NCBI RefSeq assembly: GCF_002024165.1
Contig: NZ_MWQN01000004.1
Span: 558,001-622,000 of the forward strand
DNA length: 64,000 nt
Source: Embleya scabrispora
GTDB taxonomy: Bacteria; Actinomycetota; Actinomycetes; Streptomycetales; Streptomycetaceae
Direction: 5' to 3'
Shown: positions 33,442-42,585 of the stretch, one piece after another
Layout of the letters: the number at the start of each line of letters is the position of its first letter
Position numbering within the stretch: position 1 is the stretch's first letter
Notes under the pieces: generated by a model
The model's input: only the letters and a program-made list of their open reading frames with translations
Databases searched by the model: none
What the model was told of the DNA's origin: nothing
Program-made: the position numbers and the translations under genes

Positions 33442-34374
33442 TCACGAATCGACCCACCCGGCCTCGCCCACGCTTCGCCGCACCTCCTGGTCGGACCGAA
33501 ATCGGCCGGGCGTACACCCGACCAGGCCCTTGAAGGTGCGGACGAAGTGGGGTTGGTCGTGGTAGCCGGTCTCCGTGGCCGCCTCCGTCCACGACAGCCC
33601 CGCGTCGTGCAGTCGCAACGCCGCGCGCAGGCGCAGGACTTGGGCCATCGTCTTGGGCGACGTGCCGACCTGCTCCCGAAAGCGCCGCTCCAGGCGCCGT
33701 ACGCTCCAGCCGGCCGCGTCGGCCAGTTCGTCCACCCGCACGCGTCCGTCCAGCCGCATCAACTCCCGCCAGGCGCCCACGACTTCGGGACAACAAAGCG
33801 GACCGTCCCGGAGTCGGGCGGCAAGCAGCTTCTCGATCAACGCGAAACGGCCGGGCCAGTCGGGGCATTCGGCCAGACGCTCGTCGAAGTGCCGCTCCCG
33901 CGTGCCGAGCAGGTGCTCGGGGTCCAGCGGGCGGTCCACCCATTCGGCCATCGGGAGGGCGCAGATCCGGTAGGCCGCGAGCGGCGTCAGCAGCACGGTG
34001 ACGCCCGCCAGGACACCGGTGTGCTCGCCGATCACGGCCGTCGTACAACCCCCGTTGACCATCGAGGTTCCGGACACGGCACGTCGCGGGTCGATCGCGT
34101 CGACCACCCGCACCGGTTCGCCGAACCCGATCATCATCCTGACGACCCCGTCCGGCACGACCAAACGATGCCTGGTGCCGCGGGCTCGGAGGCGGAATCC
34201 GCGCAGGCCCAAGACGTGTCCGCGTAGTGCCGGTCCCGCCCGCCGGGACACCAACTCCCCTGCCTCCGCGCCGTTTGCCGCGGGGTCCACCTCGGCGCGG
34301 ACGGCACCCGTCGTGCTCTTGGCACCGTGCGCTTCGGGGCGCCGCTCCCCCGACGGTCGGCCGGCTTCTCGCAT
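33442..34374 (-). CDS. AraC-family transcriptional regulator
   Basis: A 310-residue regulator with a C-terminal double HTH (VDELADAAGWSVRRLERRFR, then TEAATETGYHDQPHFVRTFKG) and an N-terminal effector domain of unknown ligand. The ATG 34374 start lacks a strong ribosome-binding site; a GTG ten codons upstream is possible. It lies alone between a TetR gene and an oxidoreductase, with a 785-bp non-coding stretch upstream, so its target is unclear. Confidence 0.85.
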   Translation of the reverse strand: MREAGRPSGERRPEAHGAKSTTGAVRAEVDPAANGAEAGELVSRRAGPALRGHVLGLRGFRLRARGTRHRLVVPDGVVRMMIGFGEPVRVVDAIDPRRAVSGTSMVNGGCTTAVIGEHTGVLAGVTVLLTPLAAYRICALPMAEWVDRPLDPEHLLGTRERHFDERLAECPDWPGRFALIEKLLAARLRDGPLCCPEVVGAWRELMRLDGRVRVDELADAAGWSVRRLERRFREQVGTSPKTMAQVLRLRAALRLHDAGLSWTEAATETGYHDQPHFVRTFKGLVGCTPGRFRSDQEVRRSVGEAGWVDS

Positions 34375-35159
34375 ATCGACGCACGGTATCGCGTCGGTCA
34401 CGGCGCCGACGAGCCCGGAAGCGGACCGTCCCCCTGCCCGCACGCGCCACAGGCCCCGCCGTGACGTATTCGTGCAATACAGGCGCCCTCCGACGCGCCA
34501 TTCTGGGACTCGGGCGCGGCGATCCCGCACCGTCGACTCCTCGGCCGCGAAACGGCTTCGGGGCGGGCCGCGGACGGACGAAGGAGTACCGATGTCGCCG
34601 CTTCGACCGACCGGCTGCCCGTCGACGGGGGGCGGGCAGCACCGGGAGGAGGGCGCTGCCCGCGCCCGTGTCGCCGGTCCGGCCTCCCGCCGATCCGTAC
34701 TCGGCGATGCGACCGGCCGGACCGGCACTCGCACCCGGCAGTGCACACCCATACGCCCTCGGACGCGCCAGGGTCCTCGACCCGCGGCAGACACGAATCG
34801 CCACCTCGTGCGATGCCGCGCCCGATCCGCGGGGCCGCTGCCCGGGCCGAGGCACCACCCATGCCTCGGCCCGGAGCCGCGCTCGCAGCCCGCGCCTCCG
34901 GAAGGGAAACACCGGGCGACGGAGCCCCTCCCGCGTCCGTTACGAAAGCCCGGGACGGGCAGCCGCAACCCCACGCACAACCACCTCTGCGGGTGGCGGA
35001 CCCGGCGCGGCGGAGCAGCGGGTCCGGGCGCCACTCGACGCGAGGCCGCCGAAATCCCGGGCGCCGCAAGCGCGGTGGGCCACGCGCGTCCCGGACGCCC
35101 CGCGCGCCGGGGCAGCCGTCGGCACATCCGCGATCCGGCCGAGAACACGCCCCCCGGCG
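34375..35159. other. 785-bp stretch without a supported gene
   Basis: No frame here has a recognisable domain or organism-like codon bias. A small inverted repeat GTATT-N5-AATAC lies at 34466-34480, 92 bp upstream of the AraC-type start, and could be part of its promoter. Nothing else was recognised. Confidence 0.45.
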
Positions 35160-36086
35160 TCAGGGCACCGTGACGACGATCTTGCCGCGTGCGTGTCCGA
35201 GGGCGCTGACGTCGTGCGCCGTGGCGATCTCCTTCAGCGGGAACACCGCGTGCAGCGGGACGGTGAGGCGGCCCTGATCGGCCTGCTCGGCCGCCAGTGG
35301 CAGTCCCGCCCAGCCCGGTGACTCCCCCGCCTCGGAGCGGGAGAACCGCACACCGTGCCGAGCGGCGTCGAAGTCCGCGATGGTCACCACACGCTCCGGG
35401 TCGCCGGCGATGGCCACGAGGTCGGCGAGGGAGCCCTTGCCGGCCGCGTCCAGAACCACATCGACACCGCGCGGAGCGAGCGCGGCAACCCGATCGGCCA
35501 GCCCCGCCCCGTAGGTGACCGGTACGACGCCGAACCGCTCCAGGAAGCCGTGGTTGCCCTCGCTCGCGGTGCCGATCACGGCGAGGCCCCGGGCCCGGGC
35601 GAGTTGCGCCGTGATGGTGCCGACGCCTCCGGCGGCGCCCTCGATCAACAGGGTCATGCCCTCGGCGGCGGCCAGCGCCTCCAGCACACGCGTGGCCGTG
35701 TCGATGTTGCCCGCCGCGCCACCCGCCTCCTCGAAGGACCACGCCCGAGGCTTGGCCGCCCACGCCTCCAGCACGGCGTACTCCGCGGCGGCGCCGCCCT
35801 GATCCGCGAACGGCACCAGACCGAACACCGCGTCCCCCACGGCGGTGCCGACCACCCCCTCCCCCACCTCGTCGACGATGCCCGCCGCGTCCATGCCCGG
35901 CGTATGGGGGAAGGCCGGCGAGACGAAGTCCCGCAGCCTCCCCGAACGCAGGTACCAGTCGGCGGGGGTGACGCCGGTGGCCCGCACCGCGATGCGGACC
36001 TGCCCGGGTCCCGCGTGCGGCTCCTCGACCTCCTCGACGGCGAGAACCTCGGAACCGCCATAGCGGTGGTACTGCACAGCAAACAC
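35160..36086 (-). CDS. NAD(P)-dependent quinone-oxidoreductase-type dehydrogenase
   Basis: A 308-residue zinc-free medium-chain reductase. YHRYGGSEVLAVEEV opens the GroES-like domain, GVTPADWYLRSG follows, and the nucleotide site is EGAAGGVGTITAQLARARG at about residue 150. The family reduces quinones or activated alkenes with NADPH. GTG 36086 with GGAGG six bases upstream is chosen over a longer frame. It is divergent from a TetR regulator across 151 bp that contain an inverted repeat, so it is probably repressed by it. Confidence 0.88.
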   Translation of the reverse strand: MFAVQYHRYGGSEVLAVEEVEEPHAGPGQVRIAVRATGVTPADWYLRSGRLRDFVSPAFPHTPGMDAAGIVDEVGEGVVGTAVGDAVFGLVPFADQGGAAAEYAVLEAWAAKPRAWSFEEAGGAAGNIDTATRVLEALAAAEGMTLLIEGAAGGVGTITAQLARARGLAVIGTASEGNHGFLERFGVVPVTYGAGLADRVAALAPRGVDVVLDAAGKGSLADLVAIAGDPERVVTIADFDAARHGVRFSRSEAGESPGWAGLPLAAEQADQGRLTVPLHAVFPLKEIATAHDVSALGHARGKIVVTVP

Positions 36087-36197
36087 GGTCAACCTCCGTA
36101 CACACGCCCGTCGTTCGGCGGGAGAGTTCGCAGCCGCGCACCTCCGCGGCCGACGGTCGGCCGGGAAATCCCGAGGCACCACGTCACGCTAACCCGC

Positions 36198-36221
36198 CAA
36201 ACGGTCGACCCCTTCCGTTTG
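36198..36221. promoter_or_regulatory. TetR operator candidate CAAACGG-N10-CCGTTTG
   Basis: Perfect 7-base arms separated by 10 bases lie 16 bp before the TetR start and 111 bp from the oxidoreductase start. Position and symmetry fit autorepression of the TetR gene and control of its divergent neighbour. Confidence 0.55.
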
Positions 36222-36237
36222 TGCTTAAGTGGGAGAC

Positions 36238-36918
36238 ATGCCTGCCGGACTGTCTCGGAACCCCACTCCCACCGCCTCCGACGCCCCCGCCCCGGGGCAA
36301 CGGGCCGACGCCCGAAACAACCGCGCCCGGCTCCTCCGAGCCGCCCGCGAGGCATACGCACTCGACGGCACCGGCGTGTCCTCCAGCGCGATCGCCCGCA
36401 GAGCGGGCGTGGGCGCCGCCACCCTCTACCGGCACTTCCCGACCCGCGGCTCACTCATCGCCGCCGCGTTCTCCGAACAACTCGCCGAGTGCCTCGCCAC
36501 CGTCGACGAGGCCCTACGGGACGAGGATCCCTGGCGCGGACTGCGCACCGCCCTCACCAAGGTCTGCATGATGCAGGCCCAGGACCGAGGGTTCAGCGCC
36601 GCGTTCCTGGCCGAATTCCCCGACGCGCCCGACATCCGGCGCGAACGCGTCCGCGCCGAGGCGGGCCTGGCCCGGCTGGTACAGCGGGCGAAGGACGCCG
36701 GACAACTGCGCCGGGACTTCGACACCAGCGACGTCACCCTCCTGCTCCTGGCCAACAACGGCGTCCTGCGCGACTCCCCGGCGGACTCCGTCGCCGCTTC
36801 CCGCCGCCTGCTCGCCTACTTCCTCCAGTCCTGCCACCCATCGGCCGACACCCCCCTGCCCACCCCCGCCCCACTCCACCTCGACGACCTCTACCGACCG
36901 CGGCGTCGATCGGAGTGA
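36238..36918 (+). CDS. TetR-family transcriptional regulator
   Basis: A 226-residue TetR regulator: a variable N-terminal 25 residues, HTH VSSSAIARRAGVGAATLYRHF at about 50-70, and a C-terminal domain of the type common in actinomycete repressors of oxidoreductases. The start is ATG 36238 (a GTG three codons earlier is in frame); GGGAG is very close to the ATG, so translation initiation may be weak or leaderless. Likely represses the divergent oxidoreductase at 35160. Confidence 0.88.
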   Translation: MPAGLSRNPTPTASDAPAPGQRADARNNRARLLRAAREAYALDGTGVSSSAIARRAGVGAATLYRHFPTRGSLIAAAFSEQLAECLATVDEALRDEDPWRGLRTALTKVCMMQAQDRGFSAAFLAEFPDAPDIRRERVRAEAGLARLVQRAKDAGQLRRDFDTSDVTLLLLANNGVLRDSPADSVAASRRLLAYFLQSCHPSADTPLPTPAPLHLDDLYRPRRRSE

Positions 36919-36943
36919 CCACCGCACCCGCCCGAGGCGATGG

Positions 36944-37075
36944 ATGTCCGGTGTTTCCGGGGCTGCTCGGACGAAGGTCGTGACCGCCGAGGAGTATCAG
37001 CGACACCTCGAGGAACTGAAGGCCCGAGGGCAGATCGGCGCGGTGTCCGACTGCCGCGAGGCCAACCGCTGTTGA
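36944..37075 (+). CDS. Small hypothetical protein, 43 aa
   Basis: A short frame with GAGG eight bases before ATG 36944 encodes a 43-residue, probably helical protein; the core is TAEEYQRHLEELKARGQIG and it ends SDCREANRC. It starts 26 bp after the TetR stop and could be co-transcribed with it. No family is recognised. It could equally be the remnant of a longer gene. Codon use is only moderately biased. Confidence 0.35.
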   Translation: MSGVSGAARTKVVTAEEYQRHLEELKARGQIGAVSDCREANRC

Positions 37076-37140
37076 GCAGGCGCCGGGGGTATCGAGGGCA
37101 CCGTCGAGCGTCGAAACTCCGCGGCACCCGGCGGGCCCGT

Positions 37141-37440
37141 CTACCCGCAGTTCAGCGTTACGCTCGCGTAGAACACGTGGCCGCGGTACGGGTCGTCGAA
37201 GACCTCGAAGACCTGGGGCGCGTCGGCCGGTTCGCAGGAGTGGCGGCCGTCCGTGCGCGCCGAGTCCTGGGCGTCCTCGATCGCGCTTCGAACCGCGATG
37301 TCGGCTGTCGGGCCCATGCCCCCGCCGCAGTACGCCGCCGTCCCGCTCGCCATCGCCGGCGCGGCGGCGGACAGCAGAGCGGCGGCCAACCCGGCGACGA
37401 GCAGTGCGCCCCGGCTCGGTCTCGTGGAAGTTGTCGCCAT
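37141..37440 (-). CDS. Small secreted protein, 99 aa
   Basis: A secreted protein with a positively charged N-terminus (TTSTRPSR), hydrophobic core and likely cleavage after APAMASG near residue 32. The mature part, about 67 residues, has three cysteines (38, 69, 98) and a possible beta strand end FYASVTLNC. AGGAGGGG precedes ATG 37440, giving strong support for expression. No family recognised. An odd cysteine count leaves one free thiol, or a partner. It is separate from the 2-MIB genes that follow upstream. Confidence 0.7.
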   Translation of the reverse strand: MATTSTRPSRGALLVAGLAAALLSAAAPAMASGTAAYCGGGMGPTADIAVRSAIEDAQDSARTDGRHSCEPADAPQVFEVFDDPYRGHVFYASVTLNCG

Positions 37441-37664
37441 CGGTGATCCCCTCCTGATTCCGGCAGGGCCCGACGGTGGGCCGGGCCCGGAGTCTCCGTC
37501 ACCTACACGGACGGCCCGCGGCACGGGTTCACCGGGCGGCGCCTCGATGTCCACGATGCCAGGGCCTTGCCCCGCGCCGCCGGATCGGACGGTCCCCGAC
37601 GCGCCGTTCGGCATGCGAGCGGTTCCGGGACCGGGCGGGATCACCGCCCGGCGGTCGGATGCGG

Positions 37665-38540
37665 TCAGATGCGGTCGGCTGCGATCAGGAGGTACTGGAA
37701 GGAGCCGTTCCGGTAGGAGTTGAGGAAGGCGTCCTCGATGCCCGTGGTGAGGGAGGACGTGGCCCGCAGTTCCCAGTAGGGCAGCGTCGCGGGGGTCAGG
37801 TCGATGATGGCCTGCGGCACGAAGCGGTTGTCGGCCATCGCCCGCAGGTACTCCCTGCGCGAGTGGATGTTGCATTCGAAGTGGGCGTTGATCTGGGACA
37901 CCCACTTGGAGGGTTGCCCGTAGACGGGGTTCCAGCAGCCGGTGATGGTCACGTACCGGCCGCCGGGGGCCAGGATGCGGGCGTGTTCGGCGAACAGGTC
38001 GTGCAGGTCGACGTACATGCTCGACTCGTTGTTCCACGAGGCCTGCGCCTGCCCGCTCGCGAAGGGCATGTCGAGCATGTTGCAGACATGGGCGCGCACG
38101 GAGGCGTCGATGTCGAGTTCGCGGGCGCGCCGGTTGGCGAACTCGGCCTGCTTGGCGGAGAGGGTCACTCCGTCGACCGAGCAGCCGAAGCGGTGGTGGG
38201 CCATCACCATGGAGCCGCCGCGGCCGCAACCGGCGTCCACCAGCCGGGCGTCACGCCGGATCGGCCCGAGGTGGTCCAGGAGCAGGTCGGCCTGCGCGGA
38301 CTCCAGTCGGTGCAGTTCGCCGATGAGCTTCGCCTCCCGGTCGCCGCCTTGGGCGCCGGCGAACGCCGAGTCGTCGACGGCCCCGATGCCGTAGTGGTGG
38401 TGGTAGAGGCCGTCCACGTCACCGAGGCGCAGGTTCACCGGCCGCGCCTCGTGATCCCAGTAGCGGGCGATGTCCCCCTGATAGGGCGTCGCCGGGCCGG
38501 GGATGGTCACCGAGATGGCGGGTTGGGCAGTCTGGGTCAC
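37665..38540 (-). CDS. gppmt: Geranyl diphosphate 2-C-methyltransferase
   Basis: A 291-residue SAM-dependent methyltransferase that makes 2-methylgeranyl diphosphate from geranyl diphosphate. SAM motif I is VDAGCGRGGSMVM (101-113). N-terminal YQGDIARYWDHEARPVNLRLG and internal VDGLYHHHYGIG, SWNNESSMYVDLHDLF and NAHFECNIHSR are the hallmark stretches of the actinomycete enzyme. GTG 38540 follows AGGAG, and it lies 16 bp after the 2-MIB synthase stop, so the two form an operon. Together they convert geranyl diphosphate to 2-methylisoborneol, the musty odorant. Confidence 0.95.
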   Translation of the reverse strand: MTQTAQPAISVTIPGPATPYQGDIARYWDHEARPVNLRLGDVDGLYHHHYGIGAVDDSAFAGAQGGDREAKLIGELHRLESAQADLLLDHLGPIRRDARLVDAGCGRGGSMVMAHHRFGCSVDGVTLSAKQAEFANRRARELDIDASVRAHVCNMLDMPFASGQAQASWNNESSMYVDLHDLFAEHARILAPGGRYVTITGCWNPVYGQPSKWVSQINAHFECNIHSRREYLRAMADNRFVPQAIIDLTPATLPYWELRATSSLTTGIEDAFLNSYRNGSFQYLLIAADRI

Positions 38541-38556
38541 GATGGTCTCCTCTTGG

Positions 38557-40005
38557 TTACCAGAAATCGGGCAGGCCGTAGCGGTAGGTATTGGTCTGGT
38601 GCCAGTGGTGGTTGCCGTCGACCCACACCGCCACCCCGCGCAGGAAGCGGGCCACCTGGGGCACGGGACACGCGAGAGCCAGCGCGGCGGCCTCGGCCTC
38701 GAAGGCGTGCATCAGGTCGTTGTGCACGTCGATGGCCTTGAGGAACGCCTCGCGCTCGTCGAGACCCTCCCGTTCGGCGAGCACCGCGGGCAGGTTCATG
38801 TGCCGCCCCGGAGCGGCGAGTTCCTTGGTGTAGGAGTACAGGTCGTTGACGATGGTGGTGGCGTTGGAGGCCAGGGCGATGACGCGTTGCATCTCCGGCC
38901 GGGCGTGCAGGTCGGCGGGCAGTTCGTAACCGCCGACGGTGTCGGTGATGGTGGGGCACGGGCGGAAGTTGTTGAACTGCCGCATCGCCAGGTACTCCCA
39001 CACCTCGGGCACGTATTCCGTCTGCGCCCAGGCGGCCTCGGCGAGGTAGCCGAGGTGCAGGCGGGCCATGTCGTGCCGGAACCGGTCGGCCCGCGAGGCA
39101 CCGGCGAGCCGGAGAAAGTAGTCCATGGCGGAGCGGTACGCCCGCCGCGGGGCGTCGCTGTGCAGCGACCGCGCCCAGGGGCCCTGGTACTCCGGTGTGG
39201 TGTGCACCGGATCGAGGGCGGTGTGCGCCATGAGGAGGCGTCCGCCCAGGCCCACCGGTGTGCCCCCGTGGTCCTCGCAGTAGCAGTCGTCGAGGGCGTT
39301 CTCCGCGGCCATCAGCCGGGTGGCGACCATCAGGTGCTCGATCGTGGGGGCGTCGGGATGGCACGCGACCATGTACTTCCCCAGCGAGAAGCCGTCGAAC
39401 TGGTCCTCCCACTCGGGTGGGAACAGCGCGACCTCGTCCACCGCCCAGTCCTTGATCCGGCGGCTGACCTCCGCCACCCGCACCTCGTCGGGCTCGGCCA
39501 CGGGGTGGTAGTACAGGCCCGGAATCTCCCGGCACGGCGTCGGGAGCTGCGCGCGCTGCGCCGGTTGCAGGCCCGTCGTGCCCAGGCCGCTCGGGCCGCG
39601 CAACGCGCGCTCCCATACATCGCGGACCGCGACGTCCCGGGCGCCGACGTCGGGGGTTGCGGGCGCGGTCACGCGGTGGTGGCGGGGGGCCGGGCCTTCC
39701 CGGGGAGGCTCCGGCGGACCCGGGCGCCGCGCCGCGTAGAGGGCGGACGTCCCCAGGCCGCTCGGGCCGCGCAGCACCCGCTCCAGGACCTCGCGAGCCG
39801 GGCCCGCATTCCCCCGGGCGCCGTCCTCCGGGGCACCGCCGTGCGGCACGGGGGGCGAGGCGCCCCCCTTCGGGACGGTGTCCCCGGCACACGTCGCCTC
39901 GTCCGCGCGACAGCCGTCGGCCTCGGGTGCGGCGCGGAGTGCGGCGGGCGCTGCCACGGCCCGTGGGCCCGGTGTCGGCACCGGATGGAGCGAGTGATCG
40001 GGCAT
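38557..40005 (-). CDS. 2-Methylisoborneol synthase
   Basis: A 482-residue terpene synthase that cyclises 2-methylgeranyl diphosphate to 2-methylisoborneol. The aspartate-rich motif is DDCYCED (239-245), and the NSE-type motif is NDLYSYTKE (387-395). Catalytic residues look intact. The N-terminal about 160 residues are Pro/Ala/Gly-rich and disordered; in homologues this tail is a targeting sequence for the encapsulin shell. Here a motif with core LRGPSGLGT occurs twice (71-89 and 128-146), whereas I recall one such motif in the S. coelicolor enzyme. ATG 40005 has AAGGAG upstream. It is divergent from the encapsulin gene at 40739. Confidence 0.95.
   Translation of the reverse strand: MPDHSLHPVPTPGPRAVAAPAALRAAPEADGCRADEATCAGDTVPKGGASPPVPHGGAPEDGARGNAGPAREVLERVLRGPSGLGTSALYAARRPGPPEPPREGPAPRHHRVTAPATPDVGARDVAVRDVWERALRGPSGLGTTGLQPAQRAQLPTPCREIPGLYYHPVAEPDEVRVAEVSRRIKDWAVDEVALFPPEWEDQFDGFSLGKYMVACHPDAPTIEHLMVATRLMAAENALDDCYCEDHGGTPVGLGGRLLMAHTALDPVHTTPEYQGPWARSLHSDAPRRAYRSAMDYFLRLAGASRADRFRHDMARLHLGYLAEAAWAQTEYVPEVWEYLAMRQFNNFRPCPTITDTVGGYELPADLHARPEMQRVIALASNATTIVNDLYSYTKELAAPGRHMNLPAVLAEREGLDEREAFLKAIDVHNDLMHAFEAEAAALALACPVPQVARFLRGVAVWVDGNHHWHQTNTYRYGLPDFW
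39581..39773. repeat. Direct repeat inside 2-MIB synthase N-terminal region
   Basis: Identical 22-bp segments at 39581-39602 and 39752-39773 (start CCCAGGCCGCTCGGG) are 171 bp apart, which is exactly 57 codons, so the frame is kept. They encode the repeated LRGPSGLG core of the two motif copies. Flanking codons are similar but diverged. Confidence 0.85.
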
Positions 40006-40738
40006 CCGTGACTCCTTGGCTGTTCGAATGGGGCGGTGATCGAATAAGGCGGTTTCCCCGAAGCCGGATCCGCGGAATCGGGATGCGCGGATTCCGGGCG
40101 GGTATCCCGGACTCGGAGGGCAGGGGAATGCACGGCCGGTGGTCCGGGAAAAACAGCCGAGGGGCGAATTCCCATATCCGGTCGGTGGGGCCGCCCGTGG
40201 TGTCGAGGCGATGTGGTCTTGGCAGCGTTTCTCGTATGCGGCGGGCCGAAGGAAGGGATGCTCGGAGGGCGTTCTTTTCGCATCCGGGAACAGGTTAGGG
40301 CGACTCCCCGATTCGGCGAGGAGGAGGGGTCGATTGTCATTCGATATAGTGAACTTCCTGTCACATGTTTGCCGGGCGCACATCGCGGGTGGCCTGCACA
40401 TCCCGCGTCTCCGAGCGGGTGCCGCCCCATCGGTGGGGCCTCGGCGGGCGCACGGGCGGACCCGGACCACCGCCGGGGGTCCGCCCTTCTCGATCCGGTG
40501 AAAAACGGATGATGCGCCGCAATCCGGAAAGCGTGACGAGTGATTCCGCTTTTCTGCTTCGTGCCGGGGCAAACCCAAATCTTTTCCATGAACGGCGCCG
40601 CCGTGTTTGACCGGTCGATATCCCGTTCCTTTGCCACACGTCGGGCGCCTCATTCACTCTTTCGTGTAGTAGCAGATTCACCCTCGTTGTTGTCAGGCTG
40701 TTCCTGTCTGCTCCAAGCTCGGGAGGAAGAGGCGCTTC
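40006..40738. other. 733-bp divergent intergenic region of 2-MIB/encapsulin locus
   Basis: This region is clearly less GC-rich than its surroundings, especially from 40080 to 40360 and 40500 to 40680. No gene was supported. It must hold the promoters of both the synthase operon and the encapsulin gene. A dyad GTGA-N8-TCAC lies at 40349-40364; spacing differs from a classic Crp box. GGGAGGAAGAGG precedes the encapsulin start. Confidence 0.5.
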
Positions 40739-42151
40739 ATGTCGGTCGACGCAAATCCGCAGCCGTCCGCGGATCGGGAACGGGAACAACAAAGCCTTGA
40801 CACCGCGGCGGCGCGGAATCTGGCGACGACGACCAAGTCCGTCCCGCAGATGCAGGAGATCAGCTCCCGATGGCTGCTGCGGATGTTGCCGTGGGTGCAG
40901 GTGCGGGGCGGTACGTACCGGGTGAACCGGCGGCTGAGCTACGCGGTGGGCGACGGGCGGGTCACCTTCGTGCAGACCGCGGGCCGGGTCGAGGTGATCC
41001 CGGCCGAACTGGGTGAGCTGCCGGCGCTGCGGAACTATGCCGACGAGGCCGTGCTGACCGAGCTGGCCCGGCGCTGCGAGCAGCGCGAATACCCGGCGGG
41101 CGCGGTGCTGGCCGAGTCCGGGTCGACCGTCGAGCGGGTGTTCCTGCTGGCGCACGGGCGCGTAGACCAGGTGGGGACGGGCCCGTACGGCGGGGAAACG
41201 GTGCTGGGCGCGCTGGCGGACGGCGCGTACTTCGGCGACGAGTGTCTGACCGCGGCGGAGCCGACCTGGGCGTGCACGTTCCGGGCGAGCACGGCCTGCA
41301 CGGTGCTGGAACTGACCCGCGCCGACGTGGCGAACCTCGCCGGGCGGGCCGAGTCGCTGCGCGCCCATCTCGACGGCGTGGCGCGGATCCCCAGGCAGCG
41401 GACCAACAAGTACGGCGAGGCGGCGATCGATCTGATCGCCGGCCATGTCGGCGAGGCGGTCCTCCCGCACACCTTCGTGGACTACGAACTCGCGCCGCGC
41501 GAGTACGAACTCTCGGCCGCACAGACCGTGCTCAAGGTGCACAGCCGGGTCGCGGACCTCTACAACGGGCCGATGGACCAGACCGAGCAGCAGCTGCGCC
41601 TGACCGTGGAGGCGCTGCGCGAGCGCCAGGAGTACGAACTGGTCAACAACAGCGAGTTCGGCCTGCTCGCCAACTGCGACCACAGCCAGCGCATCCAGCC
41701 CTACGACGGCGTCCCCGGCCCCGACGACATGGACGAACTCCTCTCCCGCCGTCGCGGCAACAAGTTCTTCCTCGCACACCCCAAGGCGATCGCCGCCTTC
41801 GGGCGCGAATGCAACGCGCGCGGCCTGGTTCCGGACGCGGTGGACTTCAACGGGCACCGACTGCCGGCGTGGCGCGGTGTTCCCATCTTCCCGTGCGGAA
41901 AGATCCCGCTCACCGCGCAGCGCACGACGTCGATCCTCTGCATGCGTACGGGCGAGGACGAACAGGGCGTCGTCGGCCTTCGGCAGGAGGGCATTCCCGA
42001 CGAGATCGAACCGAGCCTGTCGGTGCGCTTCATGGGCATCGACGAGCAGGCGATCATCTCGTATCTGGTCACCGCCTACTACTCGGCCGCGATCCTGGTC
42101 CCGGACGCGCTCGGCATCCTGGAGAACGTCGAGGTCGGCCGCCGCCGCTGA
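40739..42151 (+). CDS. Family 2B encapsulin shell protein with cyclic-nucleotide-binding domain
   Basis: A 470-residue HK97-fold encapsulin subunit. The N-terminal arm (1-45, with [19 protein letters not shown]) and the P-domain start ([14 protein letters not shown]) are typical. A cyclic-nucleotide-binding domain is inserted at about 95-205, with the cassette [19 protein letters not shown]. The shell fold resumes at about 210 and includes [30 protein letters not shown] and [12 protein letters not shown]. Family 2B shells enclose 2-MIB synthase in other actinomycetes. Here the gene is divergent from the synthase rather than upstream in the same operon. The nucleotide bound and its effect on the shell are not known from sequence. 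Confidence 0.93.
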   Translation: MSVDANPQPSADREREQQSLDTAAARNLATTTKSVPQMQEISSRWLLRMLPWVQVRGGTYRVNRRLSYAVGDGRVTFVQTAGRVEVIPAELGELPALRNYADEAVLTELARRCEQREYPAGAVLAESGSTVERVFLLAHGRVDQVGTGPYGGETVLGALADGAYFGDECLTAAEPTWACTFRASTACTVLELTRADVANLAGRAESLRAHLDGVARIPRQRTNKYGEAAIDLIAGHVGEAVLPHTFVDYELAPREYELSAAQTVLKVHSRVADLYNGPMDQTEQQLRLTVEALRERQEYELVNNSEFGLLANCDHSQRIQPYDGVPGPDDMDELLSRRRGNKFFLAHPKAIAAFGRECNARGLVPDAVDFNGHRLPAWRGVPIFPCGKIPLTAQRTTSILCMRTGEDEQGVVGLRQEGIPDEIEPSLSVRFMGIDEQAIISYLVTAYYSAAILVPDALGILENVEVGRRR

Positions 42152-42330
42152 CCGGGCGGGCGTGCCGCCACGCACCGTGCTCTCGTCGGCGCCTTCGCCA
42201 CCGGCAGCCTGTCCGGCCCGGCAGTCGCCGGGCGGACGGGCCGCCGCGACCCGCGGCGGAGGGACGAACGCGGCGCCCGAGGGTGGCGCTATCGTGGTGG
42301 ATGGAGTGATGCCGAGGCGCGGAGGTCCGG

Positions 42331-42564
42331 ATGGCCGGGTTCGAATGCCTTTGTGGTCACGGACGTTCCTCGCACAGCGGGCCGCCCGAACGCCGGGGCG
42401 GGTGCCGGACGTGCACGTGCGCGGAGTACGTGTACGCGGCCGAAGCCGTCGCGCGGTCGCGCGTCCGCGCCGAGGAGCCGCCGCCAAAGGAGCGCGAACC
42501 ACATCCGCTCTGTCCGCTCCAGGACCCCGACTGCAACGGCTTCCACCCGACGATCGGCTGGTAG
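42331..42564 (+). CDS. Small cysteine-rich protein, 77 aa
   Basis: A 77-residue protein beginning MAGFECLCGHGRSSHSG. Cysteines at 6, 8, 25, 28 and 30, with histidines 10 and 15, suggest a zinc-binding site, and further Cys/His occur in CPLQDPDCNGFHP near the end. GGAGG precedes the ATG. It has no signal peptide. It is followed by the DUF3052 gene 21 bp on and may be co-transcribed with it. No family name is recalled; zinc binding is inference from residue spacing. Confidence 0.65.
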   Translation: MAGFECLCGHGRSSHSGPPERRGGCRTCTCAEYVYAAEAVARSRVRAEEPPPKEREPHPLCPLQDPDCNGFHPTIGW

Positions 42565-42585
42565 CGCCCGCATGCGGAGGCTGTG

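Noticed and set aside
34398-35069. Minus-strand frame in the 785-bp gap near the AraC gene
   Set aside because: Low-complexity Arg/Pro/Gly-rich translation, no ribosome-binding site and no domain.
40349-40364. GTGA-N8-TCAC dyad upstream of the encapsulin gene as a Crp/cAMP site
   Set aside because: The spacer is two bases longer than in known Crp sites and the outer bases do not pair; attractive because the shell has a CNB domain, but not supported.
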